From assembly GCF_901933205.1 (NCBI RefSeq), contig NC_044601.1, forward strand, positions 33,394,352 to 33,458,351: a stretch of 64,000 nucleotides of DNA. The letters run 5' to 3'. Under the pieces are notes generated by a model. The model ran no database searches. It saw only the letters and a list, made by a program, of their open reading frames with translations, and was not told the DNA's origin. The translations under genes and the position numbers were made by a program. This DNA is from Camarhynchus parvulus. Lineage: Eukaryota; Chordata; Aves; Passeriformes; Thraupidae. This document shows, one piece after another, positions 14,434 through 28,323 of the stretch. How positions within the stretch are numbered: position 1 is the first letter of the stretch; every line of letters starts with the position of its first letter.

Positions 14434-15240
14434 GGAGCTTGTGCGCTCTCTAATCTCTTCTAGCTGGCTGTGGCATCCTAACTGCATTGTTTGTCTTGCA
14501 CAAACATGCCAGGCTTGGCTGTTGGCCCAGCAGGATTGATGCCTAGTTAGGTCCTATGTCTCAGTTGCAGTTTTCAGAAGGGCCATAAAAATTAAAGTCA
14601 CAGCCATAGCAACATTGCATGAGACATGAGTGCGCCAGCTTTTTGGACCTGATGGTACAAGGATGGATCCCTACTGCAATGGAAGTCATGACTTTGTTCA
14701 AGTCCTTCACACATTAGTCATACGGTTTATGAATCCATTAATTTTCCAGAGTCCAATTCCAGTTATTAGAAAAAAAAAGAAAATATGCTTACAGCATAAA
14801 AATAAAATAAATGTTTTCTTCCCTAAGGTCACCCTTCATCAAAATGTTTCAAAACCCCTCTGTTGTTTAAAAAAAAATAATAATAAAGGAACATCAGAAG
14901 CCTTATCCTTAGAGCAGCACCAGATATACTAGATAAATTTCTAACTGGTGTTTATCTGATGTGTTCCCAAAAGACCTACAGGAATACAGTTTTCATATTG
15001 TAATGTTCCACTAACAAGTTTTTCTTCTAACCTAAATATCCCTTGTGCTTTTTAAGCTTGATATGAATCTCCAGATTAAACTAGCCAATATGTGTCATTC
15101 ATTATCTGGTTTCCAAGATTTTTTGATGATCCAAGATTCTCTCTGTTAGGTTCCTGTGTAAGTCCATGCATTTTTTAAATCAGCCTACAAAACTACAGAA
15201 GATGCTTGTCAGAACATCCCAAATTGCAGTCACAGAAATG

Positions 15241-15298
15241 TGAATGAATGAATGAATGAATGAATGAATGAATGAATGAATGAATGAATGAATGAATG
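15241..15298 (+). repeat. (TGAA)n microsatellite, perfect
   Basis: Fourteen and a half uninterrupted TGAA units. It is the longest pure tandem repeat in the window, and its purity suggests length polymorphism. Confidence 0.98.
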
Positions 15299-18200
15299 CC
15301 TCATTTCAGCATTAAAATCACAGATGAAAGTCTTAACAGTAGCAAAGCCAACACAAATGTCTAAAATTTCACTTGACTTTCCTTTCATTTAGCAACTATT
15401 TTCTCTCCCAGAAACTCCATTTCTATTACAATTGCCCGAGTCATTCTACACTTACCTGCAGCTCTGAGCAGACTATCTAGGGTGCTTTTGGGATTTTGTG
15501 TGAGACAGTGTGAAAATATGCACTTTAGGCCAGTCATTGCTATTGGTTCCTGCAAGTGCACAACCAAAGTTGAAAGCCTTAATTTTGAAATTTTCATGCT
15601 GCTTATTACTTTATTACTTTGTTATGTTGTAGTTATTCCTGCACTATCATTCATTCCACTGCTTTTCAGTAAAAAAACAAAACAACAAAATAAAACAAAA
15701 AACTAACAAAACTTCTCTGGAAGTTTTTAAAAAATGCATTTCAAACTCCCTCTTACATTTAGAAATATTCAATATGCAAAACCTGCAATAAATTCAAATT
15801 TATGGAAAACTTATGGGAAACGTTTATGGAAAACCAATAGCAAATCCTGATTTCATCAGCCTTACACTCTTCAACAATAAGGAGTGCCTATGAGGATTGC
15901 TAAGGATTAATTTCTTCAAATCAGTCTTGTTATTTTTATTTGTATTGCAGAAACTGGATTTTTTTTTTCTGACGCCAACCAAGTTTACGTTCACAGTTAC
16001 TTTCACATTATAGTCTTCTCTTGGTTAGAAAGCTTTTTTAGAACTAGATTATATTTGAAGCTGTTTGGGGGGTTTTTCATGGTTATAATTCTGTTTATTT
16101 TAAGCCAAATTTACTTTGCCATCATCCATATGAATTAACCTCAGAGATGTTATGAGAATAAATAGCTGAACTTTTTTTCACAGAGAACAGCAAAATATTC
16201 AGAGAACCTACACCAGGTAAATATGGCTTTTGGCCTGCTTCTACCCAAAAAAAAATCTCTAAAAAGGTGACAACATAAGGACGATCCATATCCTGTCTAG
16301 GTCACATGAGGTGAATGGTTTGCTCAGTCAAGGCCCACATGCCAAGTGAAGCACTAAAGTTGAAAATTCACAAAACTCTTTTTGACAAGACAGAGTTAAT
16401 GTTGCTCTGACCAAACACCGCTGTCCCACACACTCCACACTTTGGGGCAAAAAAATTCCAATCTCAACAGCATTGAATAAAAATGCATTAGGAATTCAAG
16501 GTCTGCCACGACAACTTGAAAAGTTGCCTTTTAAAGATAAAAAGGAAAAGTGCAGGGCTGATTTGATTTGGTTAAATTTCACCGGAGGAAATAACTTCTT
16601 ACTTCACTGGTCCCTGCTGTTTACCTGCTTTCTAGATGAGAAGAGATTTGCATTGATTCCAATGAGATTCTTTGACTTAAGTCTCCTAGAGTCTTTACAG
16701 TATATTCACTTGCTTTTTTCCATCTTCTCTCTTCCTCCATTCTATTACTATATTATTATTATTCTATTACTATATCATATTATTCTACAATATATTGCCA
16801 TGCAGCATAGCAATACAATAATGAAGCTGCATGGTACAGATCACTGCTTCTACGGAGCCAGAATTGTAAACACTCCAGGAAATCCTGAGCCCTGACAGAT
16901 TCTCAGTAGTTAATTTGCATTGGGCTTCTTTAGACACTGGTTATTTTGGCCCTGCTCTTCTCTGCCCTGCTCTCCCTGAATGTTTATCTATAAAATAGAA
17001 TGATCGTTCTCTGGGTGTCAGGTCTTTTTGCAGGCTGCAGAGAGGAGTCCTGCCCTGGAGGTAGTGTTTGCCTTCAGGGCATAGGCTGTGCTTGCAGGCA
17101 CTTCTCAGAAATGCCACAGGAGACTCCGTGGAGATCACTATGCTTCCTCCCCTGCCAGGAACTGAGATCCTCTTTCACAAGAAGAGTACTAAATGTGCTC
17201 CCTTCCTTGCTGGCCCAGAACACACCGAAGAACCAAACAAGAGGTTATGCTGCAGACAATATTTTAGAGGCATAGTCTTGTTTTTCTTTCTTTGCATTTT
17301 CAACGCTGCTCTTTTGGGATAGTTCTTAGTTGTGTCCTGGGACCCTTTTACCTTCTCATATGACAGATGCATGAAATTGCGTGGATTAATGATGATTGAC
17401 TGATTAACACTTTGGTTTTCCATGTCTGAAATGTTTGGTACATGCAGTACAATTCTAAATACTGTGAAAGAGAAAAGGCAGGGTTGTAAGTGGGAACACC
17501 AGGAAAGAGAGAGAGCAAAAAGGGAAATAGAAGGAAAATGTTGCCATTAGTATTTACCTGACCTCAAGTGCTGAATTCTAATAGATAGCTAGCATCTTAA
17601 AGACCGTTGTTTTTAGCTGTCAAAGACAAACACAGTACTTTCATATTATCTCAACAGTAAACATGAAAGGACTGAGCTGAGAAACTTGTCAATATCTTAT
17701 TTAACCTACTTTTAGATCCTGTGCAATATTAGCAAAACCAAATGCAAGAAACTTGCGACTGCAAGAAAAATATTAAAAAACAAAGAGGGTTTATAGGAAT
17801 AAGAAGTATGGGATTTGTGCAAGTGATAGTAGCTGGCACACAGCTCCTCTGCCATTCACACTTGACTGCCTTAAATCATTCCCCTACGATGGCTACAAAA
17901 GTATAATACATGACTGAAAACTGTCCTTTGGAAACTTCACACTGGGCCCTGATACAGGATATCTTGTTGTCAACTACCCACTAGGCATCAAATGTATGTA
18001 AACTCTCAACTGCAATTGCAATACTTCTAAGTTATTCAAAGGACCTAAACATCAGAGCAGGTAATTTAAAATGTCATACCAAAGCCACATTTTCAGAAAT
18101 CCAGAGTGTGATGTGCAGTGCCCACAGCTATATTAATGAATTTGATGAACATCTCAGTTGCACTCATGCCAGGTTCAACAGGAATTCGTCTGTGTATTAA

Positions 18201-21200
18201 TGGGAATACTATTAGGACTTATCATATAACTTGTGCTAAAGAGTAAATTACTCCACAGTGTGCTAAGCAATTATGGTAGAAGGGTAGTCAATTTGTAGAA
18301 AAGAATGCAGGTCTTTACTTGCAGCTAATCAAAGGCTGTTCTTTACAGCAGTTAAATATGTACACCAGATTTTCTAAGCAGGAAAATAGCAATTCGTATT
18401 AAGTCTTTTTAAAACAGGTGAAAGAGAAGACACATAGCTACTCAGCTCGAAAAAGAAAATTCCAATGAACCAGTCAGATACAATCACAACACAAATGATA
18501 TCTCTAAAACCACAGAATGGTCTCCAGGCACAGGGGAGGGTGCCACCCTCGCCCTCCTTGCTTAGAATCCATCCTGACACACCATGGCCTTTTTGGGGTC
18601 ATGAGTTTGTGAAGTGCTAAATTCCTGCTACTCTAACTTGGCTTTGACACTGCCAGGCTGTTGATATACAATACCTCCTACAGTACACTAGCTAGTCAGC
18701 ATGGCACCATCCTTATCATTGCTTGTTTACTATAACCCCAGGGCAGTGTTTAGTGGTTGCAAACATTTGTTTTCATAAAACATCATACAGATATGTATAC
18801 CTTTCTGTGTTTTCCCCTTCTTTAGCTCCTAGAAATTCAATTTATGCATGACTACGAGGTTTTCTTGCTTGATGTTTCAAATTTAGCAGTTGCAGTTTGT
18901 CATTTTTTGGACTTTGCCTATCATAATACTTAAAGATAGGTGATCGTTCAAAGTTTATCTCTGCATGAAAAGCCTCCCGGAATATATAAGCTAACCTGAA
19001 TGAACTCACTCTTGGATGCATGGAGGGTAATCTCACTTCTGATAACACCATACAGAGGGATGCACGAAAATGTGGCAACATGACTTCAGGTTTAATTTTA
19101 GTCCCAAAGATGACTTTATTGCATTACTAATGCTCAGGTTTATGTTGCTGACAAAGAGTTACATCACACACTGTCACATATTTGACTAAGGAGATTGTAA
19201 TTTATGAAATAATATTGGTACTCCAACTTTAAGGTTGCTTCAAATCCTTTTTTTGCTGCGAGTACTCAAATACTCCTGAAATGTCTCTGGTGGAATGATT
19301 TGCTATGCTTTACCAGAGCAGGAGAATAATTTTTAAAAGGTTTTTTGGCACCGATTCAAGATAAAAGCGTTTCTTTTATGCAGTATTGCAATTCCCTGAA
19401 TGATTAACTAACCATATTTAGCATATGCTTCTAATGCTTTGAATATCTTTCCAAAGATGTGGTCATGACATTATTTTTTATACTCTTAGGAAATGATAAA
19501 GAAATTAAATCTAGTGAAAACTGGATTCCGCAGCTTACAGAAAGATTGAATGTTCTCCCTGGCAATTTTGGATGTCTTGAAAAATATAGTTTTGATAATA
19601 TATCTGAGAATAAGGCAAGAAATTATAAGCAAAATACTATTAATAGTATAATGCAAAACTTGCAGCTTTATTTTCACACATATTATATATAGTAATAAAG
19701 GGAATCATACATAATATACCAGGATTTTTACTATAAAATCACAGTGCAACTTCAGATCCAGATAAGCATAAACTTAAATGAGTAAAAATATTTTAAAACT
19801 CTGCATAAATGTAGATGCCCAAGCTGGTTTTTTTCCCCCTTGGAAGGTATTAAATTGAATCAAGCATGTGCAGATTTTAAATTTAGCTCATCAGCTATCA
19901 CAACAGCTGAACTGCTTCATAGAGGGGCAGGTGCCGTTGATGGTATACACATTTCTGTGCTCAGAGCTATGCCCATGGAAAGTGTATACTGTACATTCCA
20001 GCTTTGTGATGACACAGCTGTAGCCCAGGATAAGTATTTCGGCACTGCGGATGTCCCTCATCTGCCAGGACTGCTGAGGCGGTCTGCAAGCCCTGCTCAG
20101 ACCTGGCATTGTCACCAGCAGGAATGCAAGATGGGACACTACGTTCCTTTACAGGGGACTGGTGTTTATAAGTGCACAGTCTCATCATTCCTGACAAACA
20201 GCTGGTCATAAAATCCATAAATGAGTTCACAAAGATGTCCAGAAATGTCCTTGATGGCCCTGGCATGAATTACAACAACTTTTCACAGGCTGTCTTACTG
20301 CTTAGACTTGGCTTGTCTGAAACAGGAGACAAGAACATAAGTCATTTTGTACGGGAAGAAGTGTAAGCAGGATAATTTTAGGGAGGAGCCAGCATGAGGG
20401 CAAGAAGAAAAGGCACACCAGCTCTTATCCAGAAGAGGGCAAGCCTTGTCTGTCAGGCAGGCACCTCTGCAAAAGCTACACTTCTGAAATGGCAGATGTC
20501 ATGTGTGTATCTTCACCATTGTGACTACTGATCCACAGATTTCTAGAAGAAACAAGTCCTAGGTCTTCCAGCACTCCAAGGATTGAGTCATCTACATTAA
20601 GTCATCTCTCACAGTGAGTCATCTTACATACCCTTGCCTGGTACTCAGCTTTTCAGTTTGTGTTTTGACTTAGAGCAGAGCATTTGTATTTGAGCAGGGT
20701 TACTTTTGCCTCAGCATACTCTAAAGGAAAAGGATGCCACTGTGCAGGAATGTCCATCAGGAATTTCGATCATCATATTCCCACTGGTACTCGTTCTCCT
20801 GCCAGAGCACGTCTTGAGTCTGCCACCCCACGCAGATGGCTCTCAGTTCTTTACAACACTTGTCATTTCATCTTCCAGTCAACAGAGGGAAGAGAAAATC
20901 CCTCTTTAAAATGTGTTGCCTGACATCTATCATATCTGGTCATGACTTCATATAGGCTAAGCAAGGAATCTTCTCTAATTAGCACTCCAAAGTGATATTA
21001 AAGGAATATATTCATTGGTCAAAAACAACAGCACAAGATCTTTTAAAAGCCATGGGAAACATAGGACATGGAGAAAAGGTCTTTCAGGTTAATTACTGCT
21101 CAGTCCCTCAGATAAGTGAGCAGAAAGCAAGGGGGAATGCCGCACATGAAAAGGGCATCCTCACCACAGAGGCAGAGCTTGGCAGGAGGAGCAGGAGTTG

Positions 21201-24200
21201 TCTTGCCTGCTGAAGGAGCATACCAGGGGACAGAAACCCTAGAACCTATTTAAAGCTGAACCAGTTGCCATGAAGAACATGATGTTTTCTATCTGGCTCC
21301 AGGACATTAAACAAGTCTTGCAAATGCATTAAAAGGGGCCTGGCAGCACATGAATATTGAAAAATACAAGGTTGGTCATGCGTTTTAGGGAGGAGAAAGG
21401 TGAATTACATGAAGTTGTGACTCCCCGTGTGGCTCCCACATGGACCCATGTTCTCAAGAACAGCTGGTCTGAGTAAAAAGTGCACAGTTGCACTGCCTTG
21501 GGAGCTGGAAAAGTCTCAAGGGGGAAGTAATTAAGGAGGAAACCATAAAGTAGGAGAGGTGAAACACCTTTTTGTCCTTTTTTTTGCCTGTTACATCTTT
21601 GGGAGACACAGAAAGTGGTACTGAGTGACCTCTATAGACTGTTTAAACTGCCTGAGTTCCCCTCTAATATTTTTATTATATATTTTTATTCTTTTTCACT
21701 TTGGCTTGATGGCTTGGCCATGTTTACGTTGTGCTTTTTTTTTTTTTCATTACAACTTCTGGCAATATTCTGCTCATTTGACAAAAGGAGAAAGAGTTCA
21801 GGGTTGTGTATCTGGGTTTAGATCACATTTGACATCAGACACTGTAATGAAAAAGAATAACCCTGAACTTAGAAACTGACTGTCAAGAACACAAATGTAT
21901 TTAGAAGGCCACTGTTTGCACAAACACCTGAGCCTTGTGATGGAAATATAAGAATCAAAACATATTTTTATTGTAGAAATTGCATTCAGACTCTAAGTTA
22001 CTCCTGTAAAAACATAATCTAACATTTGGTGAAATGTGGCTTAACAGTGGGTAGTTTAAATATCCTGTGGATGAAGTGAATAAATCACATGGAAATGTTT
22101 CTAGCATATTACATATGGGGAAAAAATCTACTTTTCAAATAAGACAGGTCTATTTACTTTTGTAAAAAAATTAAATTAATTTCCTACCACAAACTCACTG
22201 ACACATCAAGATGGTGATTGTGTTATTGAGTGCAAAATGTCATGGAGAAGGGAGAAAGTAATGGTGTTATCTAATTTTACCACTGAGGCAACTCTACGTA
22301 ACTGCAACCCAACAGCATGACATAGCTGAACTTCACAAGGGAAAAAAGAGAAGTTATTTCAGACAGAACCTTCTTTTTCCATGTGTTTTTTTTTCTCCTA
22401 TCACAGTGAGACTTTAGTTCTCAATGCTCAGAAAAAGTTCCTTTAAACACCTATGAAGGAATTTGTCAGGCAAAACTGCAAATTTTTCAAAATCTGAACT
22501 CTACTGTACTAGGGTCACACTTCATTTGGCTATCCACACTGCTAACCCAATTAACAACCCAACTGTTCCCTAAATTAAAGACTGAGTCTGACACGTGCTA
22601 CTTTGAGGAGGTTTTATGGCATTTTATTACTCTTATTTGAAGAAATTTTAAAATTAATCAATTTTTCATCAATTCTACCTTTCTCCACTTTTATATTGCA
22701 TCCAACTCAAGTTGTTTCCTAGATCAGCCCTAGACCCAAAGTCAGGCAAAGTCTTTCCATTGCTGTTAACGGGCACTGCATCTGATTCTGGCAGTTCAGT
22801 GGTCACCATAAGAACAGTCCAGGCAAGAGGAAGTCCTTCCTCCTTCGGTATCCCTTGGGTATATCATGAGGTTCACATGCTACAACACCTCTGTCCTAAA
22901 AGCTGATGGGCCTCTGTGTGAGCACTAGACACCGAAACTTGGCAAAGGCTAGTGAGCTCAGGCTACTCAGGACAAGGGCAGCAAAGAATGAGATTTGCTG
23001 CCTCTCTACCTCTCTGGTGGAGCTACACAGCAGCAGACTGGAAAACATACACTGGAGATGGACTATGCAATACCTATGCAATAGAACAGAGATACACTTT
23101 TATTTGTTCAAATGACAAGGAATTTTTTCCCTGGTGTGTATTGGATCCTGCTTCTTTTTCAAATATAATTCCTGGATAACTTTTACTAAGTGTTCCTCTT
23201 ACTGCTGTCATATGATTTCACAAAGATATTAATGCATTTTAAATTACCAAAATATAGGTAATGTGCAACAATATTTTCTCTAAATATAGGTACAAATACA
23301 TCTGTGCTTAACTACATAAATATAGCCCCAACAATCGCCATAAATATACCTGAAGAATTTTGAACCCATTATAATTATTGTGTTCTATGCTTTGGACCAG
23401 CAGTATGGGACAAATTATAATACCAGCCTATTCTCAGCAAGGTCCACAACCACATTCAAAGAAGTTGTACGTGCATTGTATATGCTGTTTGGCTTAAATT
23501 ATAGGGAAGTTAAAAATGGAATAGAGAACATCTTAGACAATTGCTGATTTTTCATGCGTGCATTGACTGAATAACTTTCACACAGGGCTTAAATACTTAC
23601 TATTCTTCCGGAAATAGAGATGTTTAAGTGAGATCAATGTTATAAGAACATTCTTTGCAGGTTTATTTTATCTTCTAGTCTGAGACTAAAAGAAGGCTGT
23701 TATTAGTATGCTTCGGAAGATACTGTTTCAGAGGATCAGTTTTGGCCAAAGCAGTAGTATTTGGCACATTAAAACAACACCCAATCACTAAGCATCTGGC
23801 TTTTTTGTAAATTTAGTTATTGATCTCTTGGTCTTAACAAACTGGAACATCTGTTGCAACAGGAGAATTACAACATAAGTACTGCTGTGGTATATACTAC
23901 CAAAGCTGCTTTGCTCCACACCTAATTTTTGTTAAATAAACTGATGTTTATGAGTTGTTGTCAAATTGGAAATATTGGAAAATTATTTTTACCCCTCCTA
24001 CCTCCAGCAAAACACTTGGGCATATGCCTAAATATGAGCATGTGCATAGTCTCAGGGGTTCCAATAAATGAGGTTGCTTAGTGAGCCTGGAGAGTTTTGT
24101 GGATTCATTCAGCAGCTCACAATATAGGTGTAACACTGCGGTATCCTATACTGCTGATAATATATCTTAAATCAGAAATGTAGGGTCTGCATGCAACACA

Positions 24201-27014
24201 AAACCATCTTATCTTACTTCCTAGTCAGGTAGGCATGGAAGCTGCTATATCTGGTATCTGACTGTGCACTGGACAGAAATTCCAAACGCATGTACATACA
24301 TCTCTATGCTTCATTGGCTTTCCTCCAACCATCCAGGTCCACAGGAGATCAGAATGAGAATGAATGGGCCCTTCAAGATTTCCCTGCTGTCTGGCTTGAA
24401 GCAGAATTACTCTAACTAGGAACAAATCATACAACACATGCAGTATATTTCAGAAAATATTGAAAACGTGTCACTGACTTTTCAGGAGGGTTTTGGTGTT
24501 CAGAAGATACCTACATAAATGTTACTCACAATATAGCAGTAAAGTGCAAAGGTCCCACTCAGAAGAAATATCCTTGCTGAGAAAACTTGCACAAAGGCAC
24601 ATCTGAGAGCATCCAGAAGAGTAGCAAAAGAAGGACAAACAAGAATAAGAGCAAAGTAATAATTCCACAGTATCAGAGAAAAACAATGGGGCAAATGTTC
24701 TCATGAGGTCATATTGCTGTTCTTCTCCTCCCTGTGTCCAAGGCTGTCCCAAATTCATGCAAACTATTCCTTACTGCTGTTTGTCCAACTTGTTCTGTAA
24801 AACATCTAGGGATGAAGGCATCACAGTCTCCTAGACAAGTCATTCCAGTATTGCACTGTCCTGGACAGGCAAAACACACTGTTCCTTTGGTTTTACAGCA
24901 GTCTTTTACGCATTTCAAGACCAGTTATATGTCCTAGATTAGCCAAGAACCCTGATTCTGACTGAGCTAATATTTCAGGCAGTTATTGATTGCTGGCTCA
25001 TGTTATGTTTATTTTCAAACACTCCCTTATCTTCTTTCAGCTTGACGTGCTCCACGAATGTAACTAAGGGCTCAGGACTTGCACATTTCACCCACCTAAT
25101 TGCTCACAGCCACCCTGTTCTCTCAAACATGCACATTCAGGCAGGAGCAGCACTGTGCGTGGAGCCTTCCAGATGTTGACAGAGGGGGTTCCAAAGGTAT
25201 TGTCATCACCCACAGGGGGCCCAAAATAAATACAGCTCCATTTTAGACACCCATCCACATATGTTTATGCATTTTCTTTTATCTTAAGCAATCCCACAGC
25301 AATGAGAGTCTTCAGATAACAGTCATTCTCCCTCTCAAAAACCTGCATAAAATGTGGACCATCTCTTGGGCAGACAACTGATGAAGGTGCTGGAATATGG
25401 AAAGAGCACCACCATGCCCAGAGACATTTAAGCTGGGTGTTAGACAACCAAGAATTTGAGACAGAAATAGGGAAAGGTGGACAGTTGGGAGGCCAGCCTT
25501 TCATGTGCAGTGGCAGTCTGTCCTATTGAAGACTGAAAGGCGAAAATGTATTATCTTAAAACATTTTAGAAAAAAGTGGGTTTGTGTGTCAAATATAGAC
25601 TACACCAGAATTGTTTTTAAGGTCAAGCACACAAGAAGATTCAAGGCCCTATCCATTTTGCAGTATGACAAAGAAAATAGTTTATGAAAATTCTTTTTTA
25701 TCTGGGAAAGTGAAAACTACAGAAACAAACAAGCAAAAAATCCACCAAGCTAACAAACAAAAAATCACCACTCTTCACTTTTCAGATGATGTTTTTTAAT
25801 AACATCAAGAATTTTCCAGTGAAGGTTTATAACCTTCAGATATGTAGCTGTCAAAAACTGCATTTTCAGGTAAAGTCTTAATGGGAAATTTTTTGGCAGT
25901 TGTATCAAGACTCATCTCTTGAGTTTCTGGTCCCTGCTGTGAGGTATGGACCTGTTGTTGTGCAGCTGTACATGAAACCTCAGCTAGTCCTACAACGAGT
26001 CCTGCTTCTCTTCCATTATAAGCATCATATTCCACAAATCAGTCCTCCCTCTGCTATCTCCTACTTTCCTCCTTTGCAGGACTCATACCTCTGCATCCCA
26101 TCAGGTAATGTCTCCCTCTTCCCCAAAGGCAGCACCACCAGAGGGAGTGTTTGAGATGCTGAGAGACAAGACCTCAGTGCTCCAGCCGTGCCTTCCAGCT
26201 GTAAGAAGGGGTCACACCTGGAAATTTCAGAAAACAGCCTGGATGTTGCAATTATCTCAAGTTCATCAACCAAACTAATCTTCCGCATGTGGCTAATTTG
26301 GAAAAGAAAATACAATGAGACTTCATGAGATGCATCCCTGACATGAAGGGATCTCTTGCTTTCACATAAATCTCTCCTCCAAGGCATGGTCATGTCTACA
26401 CTGATAAATTTTGATTCTAATTTCTATATAGAAAAATAAAATTTCCTCTTCCTATTCTTGGGAACAGCAACAATATTTACAGTTGGAAATTATCTGAAAA
26501 GAAATCCAGACTCTTCAATCCATCTGCTTTTGAAAATTCATTCCTTTCAGACAGGAATTGTGCAGATCCTAAAATTTCACTCCTGGGCTTGGCAAAACCA
26601 TGGGAAACAAAGGTTTCATGAAAGGAGCATGGACAGCCTCCCATATAGCTAAATACTAGATTAAAATGACACTTATTATTTCAAAAGCCAGAAGAGACGC
26701 ATGTTATTCTGCAAAACTCTGTTTTCAGCACTCACAGGCTTTCCATGTGTATATATTACATGTGCACAAGATCTGCAGATAATTTAAAAACTCATTTGGA
26801 CAATCATTTACTCTGAATTCTACTGCATATGTGGTGGCCTGAGTGATCAACCAGGTGTCTGAATTGCCATAGAAAACAGCATACACAAACCAGGTCAGTG
26901 TGTCCCTTAAGAAATTAGAGCCTAGAAACAAATAGTTGTTTCCTTGCTCACTTTTCCCATATTCACTAGAATTAAAAAAAAAAAAAACCCCAAAAACTAA
27001 TTTCTGTGGGTTTT
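15299..27014. other. Unique non-coding DNA, no gene seen
   Basis: No convincing exon, RNA gene or recognised transposon. Slightly GC-richer patches at 16920-17300, 19890-20210, 20380-21250 and 25040-25480 give modest open frames (up to 140 codons) on both strands with no motif or family resemblance. AC-rich and A-rich low-complexity stretches occur at 15668-15706 and 26972-27000. Confidence 0.65.
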
Positions 27015-27528
27015 TCACAGAATCACAAAGTTGCAAGAGACCTTTAAGATCATTGCGTCCAATCCATGTCCTAACATCTCAACTAAACCATGGCACTGAG
27101 TGCCACATCCAATTTTTTTAAACATAGTGACTCCACCACCTCCCCTGGCAGACCATTCCAGAACTTTATCACTCTTTCTGTAAAAACTTTTTCCTAACAT
27201 CCAACCTACATTTCCCTTGGTGCAGCTTGAGACTGTGTCCTCTGGTTCTGTCAGCTGCTGTCTGGAGAAAGAGACTGACCCCCACCTGACTACAGCTACC
27301 TTTCAGGGAACTGTACAGAGTGATAAGGTCACCCCTGAGTCTCCTTTTCTCCAGGCTAAACACCTCCAGCTCTCTCAGCCATTCCTCACAGGGCTTGTGT
27401 TCCAAGCCCCTCACCAGCCTCGTTGCCTCCTCTGGACATGCTCAAGTGTCTCAATGTCCTTCCCAAACTGAGGGCCCAGAACTGGACACAGCACTCAAGG
27501 CATGGCCGCACCAGTGCTGAGTACAGGG
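27015..27528 (-). mobile_element. CR1 LINE, 3' part of a split copy
   Basis: This is the downstream half of the CR1 interrupted by the LTR at 27529. On the minus strand it reads the last ORF2 codons ('GPSVWEGH...[34 protein letters not shown]' type, 27450 to 27330) and then the conserved CR1 3' UTR through to a 3' end at ~27015 (CTTGCAACTTTGTGATTCTG in minus sense). The 3' terminus is intact, as expected for target-primed insertion; stops show it is dead. Confidence 0.93.
27524..27528 (+). repeat. Target-site duplication CAGGG, left
   Basis: Five bases directly before the TG start of the LTR, identical to 28319-28323 directly after its CA end. Removing the LTR plus one copy restores a normal CR1 reading (GAGTACAGGGGAAGAATGA), which confirms the insertion. 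Confidence 0.93.
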
Positions 27529-27856
27529 TGTTGGGGAGGATGAAACAGGAAAGCCTTATAAATATGATTGCTTGGCAAAAGATTTTGAGAATATAGAAAC
27601 TGTAAGCGAGATTGAAATGAAAGCAACCTTTGAGATCTCTTAGTTACTGAACAACGGAAAACAATGGTGTGGCTGAAGAAGGTAATCTTCTTTTGATGAA
27701 ACAATTCCCTCTGCTTGCAAGCAAGTCCAAGGGTCAGAGCAGGCCTTGCCAACTTGGCAGAAGGGGTCTAAAGAGTAGTTTTTAGGGTTTAAAATGTAGC
27801 ACAGTATGGTAATGCAGTGATTTTTATAGGTTGTATGTAAATGCTACAGGATTTGT

Positions 27857-28084
27857 ATCTTGCACTAGATTGGCTAGTGAGAATTAGAATATTCAACACA
27901 GAAGATGATTTATTTTATTGTAATGGGAACTTCGCTCTCTTAGCTCTTACTTACTCTTCTATGCTCTTAGATCTTGTACTAGATTGGCTAGTGAGAATTA
28001 GAATATTCAACACAGAAGATGATTTATTTTATTGTAACGTGAACTTCACTCTCTTAGCTCTTACTTACACTTCTATGCTCTTAG
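27857..28084 (+). repeat. 114-bp tandem duplication inside the LTR
   Basis: Copy 1 is 27857-27970 (starts ATCTTGCACTAGATTGG), copy 2 is 27971-28084 (starts ATCTTGTACTAGATTGG). They differ at only a few positions. Each contains GATGATTTATTTTATTGTAA and the TCTTAGCTCTTACTTAC motif, which recurs in shorter form to ~28125. Duplicated enhancer-like blocks in U3 are common in retroviral LTRs. Confidence 0.95.
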
Positions 28085-28233
28085 CTCTTACTCTTATTCT
28101 CGTCTCTTAGCTCTTACCCCTTTTACTCTCTTATGCTTTCACGCTCTAATCCTCTCTACCCCTCTCTTCTCTTGGGCCTGCTCCGAGCTGCAGCTGGCAG
28201 CTCCCAGCAAGGCCCTGTACCCACGCCCTTTGC

Positions 28234-28239
28234 AATAAA
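28234..28239 (+). promoter_or_regulatory. LTR polyadenylation signal AATAAA
   Basis: Canonical hexamer within TTTGCAATAAACTGC near the 3' end of the solo LTR, in the LTR's sense orientation and at the position expected for R. Confidence 0.8.
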
Positions 28240-28318
28240 CTGCAAGTTCCACAACCTGGCTTCAGAGATCTCTCGTCTCCGTCCGTCCCGACTGTGCAGA
28301 TTCGCTGTCGCTCCTACA

Positions 28319-28323
28319 CAGGG
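28319..28323 (+). repeat. Target-site duplication CAGGG, right
   Basis: Matches 27524-27528 exactly; immediately follows the terminal CA of the LTR. Confidence 0.93.

Larger units (their letters stand above)
1226..15240. other. Unique non-coding DNA, no gene seen
   Basis: AT-rich sequence without any open frame recognisable as a protein. Frames are all short (at most 146 codons at 12478-12918 minus) and show no domain motif, no plausible exon chain and no repeat-family match that I recognise. It contains simple repeats (A17 at 1276, GAT at 9239, TA at 10195, TACA at 13625, CA at 14419) and a palindrome at 6310-6336, listed separately. I saw no tRNA, snoRNA or rRNA. Confidence 0.7.
27529..28318 (+). 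mobile_element. Solo LTR of an endogenous retrovirus, complete
   Basis: 790-bp LTR starting TGTTGGGGAG and ending CTCCTACA, with imperfect inverted termini and a 5-bp direct repeat CAGGG on both sides. It sits in the sense orientation inside the antisense CR1 ORF2/3' end. A poly(A) signal AATAAA lies at 28234-28239, about 80 bp from the 3' end, which fits an R-U5 boundary. The U3 contains a 114-bp tandem duplication (27857-28084) followed by short TTAGCTCTTAC repeats. No internal retroviral sequence remains, so it is a product of LTR-LTR recombination. The 5-bp duplication fits ERV1 or ERVL better than typical ERVK (6 bp); class is inferred only from that. Confidence 0.93.

Noticed and set aside
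19840..20211. 123-codon frame (19840-20211) as a gene
   Set aside because: Overlapped by frames of similar length on the opposite strand, no domain, no splice or promoter context.
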